This document shows positions 28,108 through 37,991 of a stretch of 64,000 nt of DNA, piece by piece. Position 1 is the stretch's first letter. Each line of letters opens with the position of its first letter. The stretch is taken from assembly GCF_001941825.1 (NCBI RefSeq), contig NZ_CP019038.1, positions 2,356,001 to 2,420,000 of the forward strand, written 5' to 3'. The position numbers were made by a program, and so were the translations under genes. The notes under the pieces were generated by a model. It made no database searches. It saw only the letters and a list, made by a program, of their open reading frames with translations, and was not told the DNA's origin. This DNA is from Massilia putida. Its GTDB lineage: Bacteria > Pseudomonadota > Gammaproteobacteria > Burkholderiales > Burkholderiaceae_D.

Positions 28108-30393
28108 TCAGTCTTCCTTGCTGCCGTCGTCCGGGTCCTGGTCCACATTGCGCGCCTGCGCTTCGTACAGGCGGAAATACGCGCCCTGGCGCGCCATCAG
28201 CTCATCGTGGTTGCCCTCTTCCACGACCTGGCCGCGATCGAGCACGACGAGGCGGTCGGCGCGGTGCAAGGTGGAGAGCCGGTGCGCGATGGCGATCGTC
28301 GTGCGGCCCTGCACGAGGTTGTCCAGCGCCTTCTGGATTTCCTTTTCCGTCTCCGAGTCGACGGACGACGTGGCCTCGTCGAGGATCAGGATCGGCGGGT
28401 CGATCAGCAGCGCGCGCGCGATCGAGATGCGCTGGCGCTCGCCGCCGGACAGGCCCTGGCCGCGCTCGCCGACCATCGAGTCGTAGCCCTGCGGCAGGCG
28501 CAGGATGAATTCGTGGGCGTGCGCGGCGCGGGCGGCGGCGATGATCTCTTCGCGCGTCGCATCCGGCTTGCCGTAGGCGATGTTCTCGGCGATGGTGCCG
28601 AAGAACAGGAACGGCTCCTGCAGCACGAGGCCGATGTGGCGGCGGTAGTCGGCCACGGCGAAGCTGCGGATGTCGCGGCCGTCCAGCAGGATCGCGCCTT
28701 CCGCCACGTCGTAGAAGCGGCAGATCAGGTTGACCAGCGTGCTCTTGCCCGAGCCGGAGTGACCGACGAGGCCCACCATCTCGCCGGCCTTGATGTTCAG
28801 CGAGATGCCGCGGTTGACGGCGCGGTTCCCGTAGCGGAAGCCCACTTCGCGCAGCGCGATATTGCCGTCGACCTTGTCCAGCTTCACGGGATTGACGGGG
28901 TCCGGGACGCTCGACACGTGGTCGAGGATGTCGAAGATGCGCTTGGCGGCCGACGCCGATTTCTGCGTGACGGACACGATGCGGCTCATCGAATCGAGGC
29001 GGACATAGAACCGGCCGCTGTACGCGATGAACGCGGACAGCACGCCGACGGTGATCTCCTGCTGGCTCACCTGCCAGATGCCGAAGCACCAGATGACGAG
29101 CAGGCCCAGTTCCGTCAACAGCGACACGGTCGGCGAAAACAGCGACCACACCTTGTTCAATTTGTCGTTGACGGCCAGGTTGTGCTTGTTCGCCTCGCGG
29201 AAACGCCACGCTTCGCGATGTTCCTGCGCGAACGCTTTCACGACGCGGATGCCGGGGATGGTATCGGCCAGCACGTTCGTGACCTCGCCCCACACGCGGT
29301 CGATCTTTTCGAAGCCGGTGCGCAGTTTGTCGCGCACGACGTGGATCATCCACGCGATGAACGGCAGCGGGACCAGCGTGATCAGGGCGAGCTTGGCGTT
29401 GATGCTGAACAGGATCGCGCCCGTCATGATGATCATGAGGACATCGGACAGGAAGTCGAGCAGGTGCAGCGACAGGAACACGCAGATGCGGTCCGAGCCG
29501 CTGCCGATGCGCGACATCAGGTCACCGGTGCGCTTGCCGCCGAAGAATTCCAGCGACAATCTCAGCAGGTGCTCATAGGTTTCGGAACGCATGTCGGCGC
29601 CCATGCGCTCCGACACGAGGGCCAGGATGTACGTGCGGCCCCAGCCCAGCGCCCAGGCCAGGATCGCGGACGCGAACAGGCCGCCCATGTACTGGTACAC
29701 GAGGCGCGTATCGATGTGCTGGCCGTTCTGGTACGGGATCAGGACGTTGTCCATCAGTGGCATCGTCAGGTACGGCGGGATCATGTGTGCGCCGGTACTT
29801 GCCAGCATCAGCAAGAATCCCAAAAGCAGCTGCCCCTTATATGGTCTGGCGAAGCGCCACAAACGGAACAAGGTCCAGGTCGACGGCGGGGTGTGCAGCA
29901 CCTTGGTGCAGATCGGACAGTCTTCCTGGTCCGGCTCGAGCGGCGCCTTGCAACTTGGACAAGTATGTTGTTCGGGCGGCTGCACGGCGACGCCGCTGAC
30001 GTAGCTGTCGACCTGGTCGTGGAACTGGTCGACGACGCGGATGGCTTGCAGGTTCTGCCCGAGGGTGAAGCGCCAGGCCGCCAAGAGGCCGTTCTGGTCG
30101 ACGAGTTCCAGGTGGCCGACACCCCCGTGATCGTAATGGCGCAAGGCCAGGCCGGCACGGTAAGGCCAGTCGCGCCACATCGTGTCGCCGGGGGCGCGGG
30201 TAAGCAGGCGATAATTGGTGACGACGAGGATGCCTTTGGTGAAACGTAATTTCGCATCGAGGTCAACCTCGACGCTGTTTAAAACGTTTTCCCCTGGCGC
30301 AAGCTTTTTCGCGACGTCCGCCTGCCAGTGCTCAGGCAGGAAACCGGCGGTCAAGGCCGGCGGAACGGAGGGAACAAGTTGTTGAGTTGTCAT
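28108..30393 (-). CDS. Cyanophycin-associated ABC exporter with PH-like and zinc-ribbon N-terminus
   Basis: 761 residues, longer than a standard half-exporter (about 580-600). Residues 1-140 look like a PH/GRAM-type beta domain (LRFTKGILVVTNYRLL). A zinc ribbon follows with Cys145, Cys148, Cys159 and Cys162 (CPSC...CPIC). Then six membrane segments (about 190-480) and a nucleotide-binding domain with GHSGSGKST, GLSGGERQRISIARAL and LILDEATSSVDSETE. Divergent from cphA', and followed by the DUF1854 and glycosyltransferase genes. Transported substrate unknown; it could be a cyanophycin-granule or envelope factor. Confidence 0.9.
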   Translation of the reverse strand: MTTQQLVPSVPPALTAGFLPEHWQADVAKKLAPGENVLNSVEVDLDAKLRFTKGILVVTNYRLLTRAPGDTMWRDWPYRAGLALRHYDHGGVGHLELVDQNGLLAAWRFTLGQNLQAIRVVDQFHDQVDSYVSGVAVQPPEQHTCPSCKAPLEPDQEDCPICTKVLHTPPSTWTLFRLWRFARPYKGQLLLGFLLMLASTGAHMIPPYLTMPLMDNVLIPYQNGQHIDTRLVYQYMGGLFASAILAWALGWGRTYILALVSERMGADMRSETYEHLLRLSLEFFGGKRTGDLMSRIGSGSDRICVFLSLHLLDFLSDVLMIIMTGAILFSINAKLALITLVPLPFIAWMIHVVRDKLRTGFEKIDRVWGEVTNVLADTIPGIRVVKAFAQEHREAWRFREANKHNLAVNDKLNKVWSLFSPTVSLLTELGLLVIWCFGIWQVSQQEITVGVLSAFIAYSGRFYVRLDSMSRIVSVTQKSASAAKRIFDILDHVSSVPDPVNPVKLDKVDGNIALREVGFRYGNRAVNRGISLNIKAGEMVGLVGHSGSGKSTLVNLICRFYDVAEGAILLDGRDIRSFAVADYRRHIGLVLQEPFLFFGTIAENIAYGKPDATREEIIAAARAAHAHEFILRLPQGYDSMVGERGQGLSGGERQRISIARALLIDPPILILDEATSSVDSETEKEIQKALDNLVQGRTTIAIAHRLSTLHRADRLVVLDRGQVVEEGNHDELMARQGAYFRLYEAQARNVDQDPDDGSKED

Positions 30394-30731
30394 GTGATGC
30401 CGCCGGTAAAGGCAAAGTTTCCGGTTCTATTTCGGGATTGGAGCGGCCAAAGGCTGGCAGATCTGTACGATGGAACGTCGTGAGCGGTAATGCCGTTGAC
30501 ACGCACACCGACTGAAAGGCGACGTGCGGGAGTGTACGGTATTCTATCGGAGGGCCAGACTGGCAGAAATCGGTTCGGCAAGGTAAAGTTCGTTCCGGCA
30601 AGTATATAACATGTGCATTGTGGAAAGAGAGGAAGCAGGGCCGCGATCCGGCGCCGGCTTTGACCAACGATGTGCAAACATAGGCAACGCCATGCGATGA
30701 GAGGGCGGTCATCGCGTGGCTGGATATTTTC
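30394..30731. promoter_or_regulatory. Divergent intergenic region between exporter and cphA'
   Basis: 338 bp without a supported gene. It must carry the promoters of both cyanophycin transcription units. AT-rich patches near 30600-30615 (AGTATATAAC) and 30721-30731 are candidates for promoter elements, but no clear operator or riboswitch was recognised. Confidence 0.4.
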
Positions 30732-32906
30732 ATGACAAATAAGAAAGACATTGCAATTCTTCGTGTAAACCACTTGCGTGGACCGAACATCTGGACCTAC
30801 CGCCCTGTCATCGAAGCATGGCTCGACATCGGCGAACTCGAAGAATGTCCTTCGAATAAACTTCCCGGCCTGTATGAACGCCTCACCGCCTGGTTGCCGG
30901 GCCTGATCGAACACCGCTGCGGCGTCGGCGAGCGCGGCGGTTTCCTGGAGCGACTGCGCGACGGCACGTGGGCCGGCCACATCCTCGAACACATCGTCCT
31001 CGAAATGCAAAACCTGGCCGGCATGAAGACCGGCTTCGGCAAGACCCGCTCCACCGCGGACCACGGCATTTATAAAATGGCATTCCGCACGCGCGACGAG
31101 ACCGTCGGCCGCGCCGCCCTGCAAGCCGGCCACGCGCTCCTGATGGCCGCCATCAACGACACCCCGTTCGACCTGCAAGCCAAGGTCGCGGAACTGACGG
31201 AACTGGTCGACCGCTACTGCCTGGGCCCGTCCACGGGCCACATCGTCGACGCCGCCACCGACCGGCGCATCCCGTCCATCCGCCTGACCGAGGGCAATCT
31301 CGTGCAACTGGGCCACGGCAGCGCGCAGCGCCGCATCTGGACGGCCGAGACCGACCGCACCAGCGCCATCGGCGAATCCATCGCCAGCGACAAGGACCTC
31401 ACGAAAACCCTGCTCGCCTCCTGCGGCGTGCCGGTGCCCGAAGGCTCGGTCGTCCGCAGCGCGGAAGCCGCGTGGGAAGAAGCGCAGGACATCGGCCTGC
31501 CCGTCGCCGTCAAACCGGTCGACGGCAACCACGGCCGCGGCGTGTCGCTGAACCTGATGTCGGAAGCGGACGTGCATGCGGCCTATGCCATCGCGTCCGA
31601 GGAAGGCGATTCCAGCGCCGTCCTCGTCGAACGCTTCATTCCCGGCAACGAACACCGCCTGCTGGTCGTCGGCTCGAAAGTCGTCGCGGCCGCCAAGGGC
31701 GAATCGCTGTGGGTCGTCGGCGACGGCACCTCCACCGTCACCCAGCTGTGCGACAGCCAGATCAACATCGACCCGCGCCGCGGCGACTCGGAAGAATTTC
31801 CGCTCGGCCTCGTCACGCCGCAGGACAGCGAGATCAAGCTGGACCTGAAACGCCAGGGCCTCACGCCGGAGTCGATCCCGCAAGCGGGTCAGAAAGTGCT
31901 GATCCAGCTGAACGGCAACGTCGCCGACGACGTCACGGACGAAGTCCATCCGGACGTGGCGTATGTCGCCGCGCTGGCCGCGCGCGTCGTGGGCCTGGAC
32001 ATCGCCGGCATCGACCTCGTGTGCGAAGACATCTCGCGTCCGCTGGAAGCGCAGCGCGGCGCCATCATCGAAGTCAATTCCAGCCCGGGCCTGCTGGCGC
32101 ACATCAAGCCCGCCAAGGGCGAGCCGCGCAACGTCGGCCGTGCCATCGTCGAGCACCTGTTCGCCGAGGGTGAAACGGGCCGCATCCCGCTCGTGGGCGT
32201 CACCGGCACCACGAACGCCGCACTGACCGCGCGCCTCGTCGGCACGGTGCTGAACCTGTCCGGCAAACACGTGGGCGTGGCGAACCGCGACGGCCTGTTC
32301 CTCGACGGCCGCCAGGTCACCGCGCAGGACGGCACCCGCTTCGACGCCGGCCAGCGCCTGCTGATCAACCGCACCGTGCAGGCCGCCGTGTTCGAATCGA
32401 ATGCGCGCACGATCCTGTCCGAAGGCCTGCCCTACGACCGCTGCCAGGTCGGCATCGTGACGGAGATGGGCATGGCTGCCGACGTGGCCGACCTGTACGT
32501 GCGCGACGACGATGCGCTGTACAACGTCGTGCGCAGCCAGATCGACGTCGTGCTGTCCGATGGCGCGGCCGTGTTGAACGCGGCCGACGCGCGCGTGGCC
32601 GCGCTGGCCGAACTGTCCGACGGCGCCGTGCTGTTCTACGCGCTGGACGAAGCCAACGAGACGCTCAAGGCGCACCGCGCCGCCGGCGGCCGTGTCGCGT
32701 TCGTGCGCGGCGGCCACATCGTGCTCGCGCAAGGCATTGAAGACATGCCGCTGCTGGGCATCGACAAGGTCAAGCCGGCCACCGCCGCGCAACCGGAAGC
32801 GCTGCTGGCCGCGGCGCTGGCCGGCTGGGCGCTGGACGTGCCGACGGACCTGATCTGCGCCGGCCTGCGCACGTTCGACGCAGCCGCCAAAAAGGGCAAG
32901 GCCTGA
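30732..32906 (+). CDS. cphA': Cyanophycin synthetase paralogue CphA'
   Basis: 724 residues. An N-terminal cyanophycin-synthetase domain (LRGPNIW), an ATP-grasp domain (about 210-470, with DGNHGRGVSLN, VERFIPGNEHRLLVV and EVNSSPGLLAH) and a shortened Mur-ligase-like domain. The nucleotide loop of the Mur part reads VTGTTNAALT (490-499), where the second gene has GTNGKTT, so this half is probably not an ATPase. This pairing of cphA' with cphA is known from other betaproteobacteria. Probably supports or modulates synthesis of the Asp-Arg polymer; exact role unsettled. First gene of a two-gene operon. Confidence 0.88.
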   Translation: MTNKKDIAILRVNHLRGPNIWTYRPVIEAWLDIGELEECPSNKLPGLYERLTAWLPGLIEHRCGVGERGGFLERLRDGTWAGHILEHIVLEMQNLAGMKTGFGKTRSTADHGIYKMAFRTRDETVGRAALQAGHALLMAAINDTPFDLQAKVAELTELVDRYCLGPSTGHIVDAATDRRIPSIRLTEGNLVQLGHGSAQRRIWTAETDRTSAIGESIASDKDLTKTLLASCGVPVPEGSVVRSAEAAWEEAQDIGLPVAVKPVDGNHGRGVSLNLMSEADVHAAYAIASEEGDSSAVLVERFIPGNEHRLLVVGSKVVAAAKGESLWVVGDGTSTVTQLCDSQINIDPRRGDSEEFPLGLVTPQDSEIKLDLKRQGLTPESIPQAGQKVLIQLNGNVADDVTDEVHPDVAYVAALAARVVGLDIAGIDLVCEDISRPLEAQRGAIIEVNSSPGLLAHIKPAKGEPRNVGRAIVEHLFAEGETGRIPLVGVTGTTNAALTARLVGTVLNLSGKHVGVANRDGLFLDGRQVTAQDGTRFDAGQRLLINRTVQAAVFESNARTILSEGLPYDRCQVGIVTEMGMAADVADLYVRDDDALYNVVRSQIDVVLSDGAAVLNAADARVAALAELSDGAVLFYALDEANETLKAHRAAGGRVAFVRGGHIVLAQGIEDMPLLGIDKVKPATAAQPEALLAAALAGWALDVPTDLICAGLRTFDAAAKKGKA

Positions 32907-32991
32907 ACAAATATACGTGCCCGGCACGACCGGGCCAGTGTGCGCCAGCTACCAGGAGTTCTGGCGCCGCAAGACCCTAAAGGAAAGATCT

Positions 32992-35562
32992 ATGGAAGTA
33001 ACACGCGTACGCGCCCTGCGCGGTCCCAACCTGTGGAGCCACCACACGTCGATCGAGGCGATCGTCACCTGCGCGCCGGAAGAGGAATCGATCGGCGCCC
33101 TGTCCGGTTTCGAGACGCGCCTGCGCGCCCTGTTCCCCGACATCGGCCCGCTGCAGCCGACCGGCCATGACGACACCGTCCCGCTGGCCCACGTGCTGGA
33201 AGTCGCGGCGCTGGCCCTGCAGGCGCAGGCCGGCTGCCCCGTCACGTTCAGCCGCACGACCGCCACGCTGGAGCGCGGCGTCTACCAGGTCGTCGTCGAA
33301 TACAGCGAGGAAGACGTCGGCCGCCTGGCCATGCAGCTGGCCGAGCAGCTGTGCGACGCGGCCCGCAACGACCAGCCGTTCGACCTCGAAGGCGCGCTCA
33401 AGCAGCTGCGCGACCTCGACGAGGACGTGCGCCTCGGCCCGTCGACGGGTTCCATCGTGCACGCGGCCGTCGCGCGCGGCATCCCGTACCGCCGCCTGAC
33501 CGAGGGCAGCCTGGTGCAGTTCGGCTGGGGCAGCCGCCAGCGCCGCATCCAGGCCGCCGAGATCGACGCCACCGGCGCCATCGCCGAATCCATCGCCCAG
33601 GACAAGGAACTCACCAAGACCCTGCTCAACGCGGCCGGCGTGCCGGTCCCGCTGGGCCGCAGCGTGAGCGACCCGGATGACGCCTGGGCCGCCGCGCAAG
33701 AGATCGGCCTGCCGGTCGTCATCAAGCCGAAGGACGGCAACCAGGGCAAGGGCGTGACCGTGAACGTCACGACGCGCGAACAACTGAACGCGGGCTTTGC
33801 CGCCGCGTCCGAGTTCCGCGACGACATCATGGTCGAAAAATACCTGCCGGGCCACGACTACCGCCTGCTCGTCGTCGGCAACAAGCTCGTCGCCGCCGCC
33901 CGCCGCGACCCGCCGCACGTCGTGGGCGACGGCGTGCACACCGTGCGCCAGCTCGTCGACATCGTCAACCGCGACCCGCGCCGCGGCGACGGCCATGCGA
34001 CGTCGCTGACGAAAATCCGCTTCGACGACATCGCCCTCGCGAGTCTGGCGAAGCAGGGTTACGACGCCGACTCCGTGCCGCCGAAAGGCCAGCGCGTCAC
34101 GCTGCGCAACAACGCCAACCTGTCGACGGGCGGCTCCGCGGCGGACGTCACGGACGACGTCCATCCGGAAGTGGCGGCCCGCGCGATCGCGGCCGCGCAC
34201 ATGGTCGGCCTGGACATCTGCGGCGTCGACCTCGTGTGCGACAGCGTCCTGAAGCCCATCGAGGAGCAAGGCGGCGGCATCGTCGAAGTGAACGCCGCGC
34301 CGGGCCTGCGCATGCACATCTCGCCGTCGTTCGGCAAGGGCCGCGCCGTCGGCGAAGCCATCATGGACACGCTGTACGCCCCGGGCGACGACGGCCGCAT
34401 CCCGGTGGTCGCCGTGACGGGCACGAACGGCAAGACGACGACCGTGCGCCTGATCGCCCACCTGCTCGCGAGCTCGGGCCTGCGCACCGGCATGACCAAC
34501 ACGGACGGCGTCTACATCCAGGGCCGCCGCATCGACAGCGGCGACTGCAGCGGCCCGCGCAGCGCGCGCAACGTGCTGCTGCACCCGGACGTCGACGCGG
34601 CCGTGTTCGAGACGGCGCGCGGCGGCATGCTGCGCGAAGGTCTCGCGTTCGACCGCTGCCAGGTCGGCGTCGTCACCAACATCGGCGCCGGCGACCACCT
34701 GGGCCTGAACTACATCACGACCCTGGAAGACCTCGCGGTATTGAAACGCGTGATCATCCAGAACGTGGCCCCTGGCGGCATGGCCGTGCTGAACGCGGCC
34801 GACCCGATCGTGGCCGCCATGGCCGAGAACACGAAAGGCGACGTCACCTATTTCGCGGCCGACGCCTCGCTGCCCCTCATGCAGAAACACCGCGCCCAGG
34901 GCCGCCGCATCGTCTACGTCAAGGACGGCCACCTCGTCGCGGCGCAAGGCAAAGTGGAAGAGCGCGTGCCGCTGCTCGACGTGCCGATCACCCGCGGCGG
35001 CGTGATCGGCTTCCAGGTCGAGAACGTGATGGCGTCCGTGGCGGCCGCATGGGCCGTCGGCATCTCGTGGGATGCGATCCGCCTCGGCCTCAAGACCTTC
35101 GTGGGCGAAAGCGACAACGCGCCGGGCCGCTTCAACGTGTTCGACTACCGCGGCGCGACGGTCATCGCCGACTACGGCCATAATCCGGACGCGATCCAGG
35201 CCTTGGTGAACGCCGTCGAATCGATGCCGGCCAAGCGCCGCTCCGTCGTGATCTCGGGCGCGGGCGACCGCCGCGACGAGGACATCCGCGACCAGACCCG
35301 CATCCTCGGCAAAGCGTTCGACGACGTGCTGCTGTACGAAGACCAGTGCCAGCGCGGCCGCCTTGAGGGCGAAGTCGTCGCCCTGCTGCGCGAGGGTCTC
35401 GCCGGCGCGCCCCGTACCACGCACGTCGAGGAGATCAAGGGCGAGTTCGTCGCGATCGACAAGGCGCTCGCGCGCTTGCAGCCGGGCGACCTGTCCCTGA
35501 TCCTGATCGACCAGGTCGACGAGGCGCTGGCGCACATCGCCAAGCGGGTGAAGGAAGGCTAA
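32992..35562 (+). CDS. cphA: Cyanophycin synthetase
   Basis: 856 residues, full family length. Catalyses ATP-dependent, template-free synthesis of multi-L-arginyl-poly-L-aspartate in the cytoplasm. N domain (RGPNLWSHHT), ATP-grasp domain (about 220-460, with DGNQGKGVTVN, EKYLPGHDYRLLVVG, EVNAAPGLRMH) that adds aspartate, and Mur-ligase domain with intact loop GTNGKTT (477-483) and late DYGHNPDA that adds arginine. The start at 32992 has AAGGAAAG seven bases upstream; the longer frame has no ribosome site. Follows cphA' by 85 bp. Confidence 0.95.
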   Translation: MEVTRVRALRGPNLWSHHTSIEAIVTCAPEEESIGALSGFETRLRALFPDIGPLQPTGHDDTVPLAHVLEVAALALQAQAGCPVTFSRTTATLERGVYQVVVEYSEEDVGRLAMQLAEQLCDAARNDQPFDLEGALKQLRDLDEDVRLGPSTGSIVHAAVARGIPYRRLTEGSLVQFGWGSRQRRIQAAEIDATGAIAESIAQDKELTKTLLNAAGVPVPLGRSVSDPDDAWAAAQEIGLPVVIKPKDGNQGKGVTVNVTTREQLNAGFAAASEFRDDIMVEKYLPGHDYRLLVVGNKLVAAARRDPPHVVGDGVHTVRQLVDIVNRDPRRGDGHATSLTKIRFDDIALASLAKQGYDADSVPPKGQRVTLRNNANLSTGGSAADVTDDVHPEVAARAIAAAHMVGLDICGVDLVCDSVLKPIEEQGGGIVEVNAAPGLRMHISPSFGKGRAVGEAIMDTLYAPGDDGRIPVVAVTGTNGKTTTVRLIAHLLASSGLRTGMTNTDGVYIQGRRIDSGDCSGPRSARNVLLHPDVDAAVFETARGGMLREGLAFDRCQVGVVTNIGAGDHLGLNYITTLEDLAVLKRVIIQNVAPGGMAVLNAADPIVAAMAENTKGDVTYFAADASLPLMQKHRAQGRRIVYVKDGHLVAAQGKVEERVPLLDVPITRGGVIGFQVENVMASVAAAWAVGISWDAIRLGLKTFVGESDNAPGRFNVFDYRGATVIADYGHNPDAIQALVNAVESMPAKRRSVVISGAGDRRDEDIRDQTRILGKAFDDVLLYEDQCQRGRLEGEVVALLREGLAGAPRTTHVEEIKGEFVAIDKALARLQPGDLSLILIDQVDEALAHIAKRVKEG

Positions 35563-35598
35563 CGCCTTGCGGCTGACGGCCGCGCCGCGTTGTTCCGT

Positions 35599-35630
35599 AA
35601 CGGGCGCCGCGTGCGCCCGTTTTGCTTTTT
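35599..35630 (+). terminator. Rho-independent terminator after cphA
   Basis: ACGGGCGC (35600-35607) pairs with GCGCCCGT (35613-35620), followed by TTTGCTTTTT. It closes the cphA'-cphA operon. Confidence 0.8.
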
Positions 35631-35765
35631 GTTGGTGCTGCTCAGAAACGTAGGGCCTTGCGCACGCTACGTTAAGCAACGAACGCGTTCAAGACGGCAT
35701 CTGGCATACCATGAGAGATCGTGGCCACCCGCCTGGCCATTGGCATTCAAGCGAGCGGTGCAACC

Positions 35766-36140
35766 ATGACGATCGACAAGGACAACCAACCACAGCCTGC
35801 CGCGGCCGAGGACACGGCGCCGGACATGCCGTTCCGGCGCCTGCTCTACCGCTTCCTGTTCTTCGACTGGCTGTTCCGGGACGTGAGCGCCGCACGCGAC
35901 CGCTTCGAACGCCACGCCGCGCACCAGCACAACCGCAAGATGAGCCGCTACCTGCCCGTCTACCTGCGGCGCTGGTCGTTCCTGACCGCGTTCGATTTCG
36001 CGCTGGGCATCCTGTTCGAAAAAGTCCTGCAGGCGGGGCTGCTGTCGGCCTGGTTCTTCACGTGGTCGTGCGTCACGTTCACGGGGATGATCGTCATCAC
36101 GGTGGCCTGGCTCATCCTCAATCATGCGCGGTTTTCCTGA
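35766..36140 (+). CDS. Small membrane protein, unknown
   Basis: 124 residues. N-terminal polar region, then basic amphipathic stretch (FRRLLYRFLFFDWLFRD) and two membrane segments (about 75-95 and 98-120). No family recognised. ATG 35766 chosen because the frame upstream (from 35721) overlaps no ribosome site; both are weak. Stands alone after the cphA terminator. Confidence 0.55.
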   Translation: MTIDKDNQPQPAAAEDTAPDMPFRRLLYRFLFFDWLFRDVSAARDRFERHAAHQHNRKMSRYLPVYLRRWSFLTAFDFALGILFEKVLQAGLLSAWFFTWSCVTFTGMIVITVAWLILNHARFS

Positions 36141-36223
36141 TCGATCTTTTGCTTGATGCATGGTAAGTTTCCGTCGTGCAATTGCGCGACGATAGAGTCC
36201 TCGACCAATACAAGGAGGACGTC

Positions 36224-36439
36224 ATGACTTACCGATGGATCGACGACCAGGGCTTGCTGAAGAAAATGCTCGGGGAACGGCGGATCGACCGCTGGACGGC
36301 CGACAATGTCCAGGACGCCTTGCGCGCGCAAGGGGTGCATGCGGCGGCGCGGGCGATGGAGTACCGGCGGGTGAGACTGGAGACGGCGCTGAGGGTGTTG
36401 GCGGTGCAGGGCAGGCGCCGCCGCTACCTGCTACCTTGA
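36224..36439 (+). CDS. Small conserved-looking protein, unknown
   Basis: 71 residues starting MTYRWIDDQGLLKKML with a strong AAGGAGG seven bases before the ATG. Charged, no membrane segment, C-terminus GRRRRYLLP. No family recognised. The ribosome site makes a real gene likely. Confidence 0.55.
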   Translation: MTYRWIDDQGLLKKMLGERRIDRWTADNVQDALRAQGVHAAARAMEYRRVRLETALRVLAVQGRRRRYLLP

Positions 36440-36649
36440 CCTGTCTCTCCGAAACCGGTTGCAACGGGGCCGCCCGTCGGCTCAAAAGCACACCCGCGGC
36501 CTGTCAGTAACTGGGCCAACGTCACCTGCTCAGCCAGCAACTTCTGCTTACAATCATTACAACCTTATCCGTCCTCTTGCCGCGCCACTCAGCCGTTATT
36601 GGCTCAGGTGATTCGTTTGAACATCACCACCAATTTCAGGAGAATGAAG

Positions 36650-37135
36650 ATGAAAACCACCGTCATGCTCGTCGCAGGTCTGCTGTCCGTCCTGGGCTCC
36701 AGCGCCTTCGCGCAAACCAACGCCGTCGACCAAGTCAAATCGGACAACTCCGCAATCCGCCACGACACGCGCGAAATCAAGCTCGATCAGCGTGACATCC
36801 ATCACGACAACCGGGCGATCGCATCGGAACAACGTGACATCGTCCATGACCGGAACGTCGCGGCCCTGGAAAAACGGGATGCCCGTCACGATCAGCGCGT
36901 CGAGGACAAACTGATCGCGAAGGGCGACCTCGCGGATGCGCAGAAGCTGGACAAAGCGCGTCGGCACGAACTCAACGAAGCGAAGATCGCCGCACGCGAC
37001 GCCCATCATGACCGCAACGTGATCGCCATCGAACGGAAAGACCGGGCGCACGACAAGGCGGCGCTGGCCGACGAGCGCGCCGAGCGCAGGGCCGAGGTCG
37101 CGCAGCGCGATCGCGACGCCGCGCACATCCGTTGA
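36650..37135 (+). CDS. Periplasmic HD/RD-repeat protein
   Basis: 161 residues with signal peptide ending SSAFA-Q. The mature chain is almost entirely charged and helical and carries a repeating RD/HD-x-R pattern (RHDTREI, DQRDIHHDNR, EQRDIVHDRN, KRDARHDQR, RDAHHDRN, KDRAHDK) about every 7 or 14 residues. Many His and Asp on the same face suggest metal or polyphosphate binding or a coiled coil. AGGAG lies six bases before ATG 36650. No family recognised with certainty. Confidence 0.65.
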   Translation: MKTTVMLVAGLLSVLGSSAFAQTNAVDQVKSDNSAIRHDTREIKLDQRDIHHDNRAIASEQRDIVHDRNVAALEKRDARHDQRVEDKLIAKGDLADAQKLDKARRHELNEAKIAARDAHHDRNVIAIERKDRAHDKAALADERAERRAEVAQRDRDAAHIR

Positions 37136-37151
37136 TGGCGGCGGAGCCGGT

Positions 37152-37991
37152 TCAATAGGTGTAAGCGATAGCGGCCGTCGCACTTGCCGACGTGCGCTGG
37201 GCCACGACGGGGCTGTCGCTCACCTTGCCGGTATAGCGGGTGCCGGTCAGTTGGAGCGTGCTCGACCAGTGGTGGTCGAGGTGATGTTCCCAACTGACGC
37301 CCGGCACCTGCTGATACACACCGGCGCCGGGGCCGAAGACGGGGAAGGCTGTCCGCGCCGCCTGCCGCGGCGTCACGCCGAACCAGGCTTGATTGTAGCG
37401 GCCGTCGCCCCACCAGCCGTCCAGGTCGATGGTGACGGTGTCCACGGCATTCTTGAGCGGTGTGAATTCGACGCCAAGGCGGTAGCGGTTGCGGCGCGCC
37501 GTGTCGCGCAGGGCCATTTCGGTTTCGGCACTGACCAGGAACCATGCCGTGAACGTTTGCGCAATCAGCGTGCGGGCAGTCGCGGACCCGGGCACATCGC
37601 CCATGCCGGCAAGCCGGTTGGAACCGGGGCGCCAGCTGTTGTTCCTGTCGAGACGGCCAAGGTCGTAGAAAAACGACTGCGCCACGTAGAATTCCGACGC
37701 CGACTGGTATTGCACGCCAATACCGCGCAGGGTGTCGGCGAACAGGATGCCGCGCTGGATGGACAGCACCGGATTGGGGACGAGCTGCCGGCTGGCCGCG
37801 CCGGGATAGCGCGCCGCGTACGTTGCACCGGCGCCGATCGTCACCTCGGTTTTTTCCCCGAACATGTTTTGCTCCGCCGGCTGGGCCGCCACGGGCTGCT
37901 CGGCCGGCGCGGGCACGTCCGCGCGCCCAATGTTCGGCAGGACGGCGAGCGCTACCGCGAGCAGCGTCATGGGCAGTGCGTATGTTTTCAT
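37152..37991 (-). CDS. MipA/OmpV-family outer membrane protein
   Basis: 279 residues with signal peptide (ending NIGRA-D). Beta-strand-rich, begins VTIGAGATYAARYPGAASRQLVPNPVLS, which is the usual MipA/OmpV opening, and ends with an aromatic residue (AIAYTY). Convergent with the HD-repeat gene. Family members act as outer-membrane scaffolds or channels; the specific role here is unknown. Confidence 0.85.
   Translation of the reverse strand: MKTYALPMTLLAVALAVLPNIGRADVPAPAEQPVAAQPAEQNMFGEKTEVTIGAGATYAARYPGAASRQLVPNPVLSIQRGILFADTLRGIGVQYQSASEFYVAQSFFYDLGRLDRNNSWRPGSNRLAGMGDVPGSATARTLIAQTFTAWFLVSAETEMALRDTARRNRYRLGVEFTPLKNAVDTVTIDLDGWWGDGRYNQAWFGVTPRQAARTAFPVFGPGAGVYQQVPGVSWEHHLDHHWSSTLQLTGTRYTGKVSDSPVVAQRTSASATAAIAYTY

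Noticed and set aside
28207..30249. 680-codon frame opposite the exporter
   Set aside because: Antisense shadow of the ABC exporter.
32977..35679. 900-codon frame opposite cphA
   Set aside because: Antisense shadow; composition is Arg/Asp/Val-rich without any motif.
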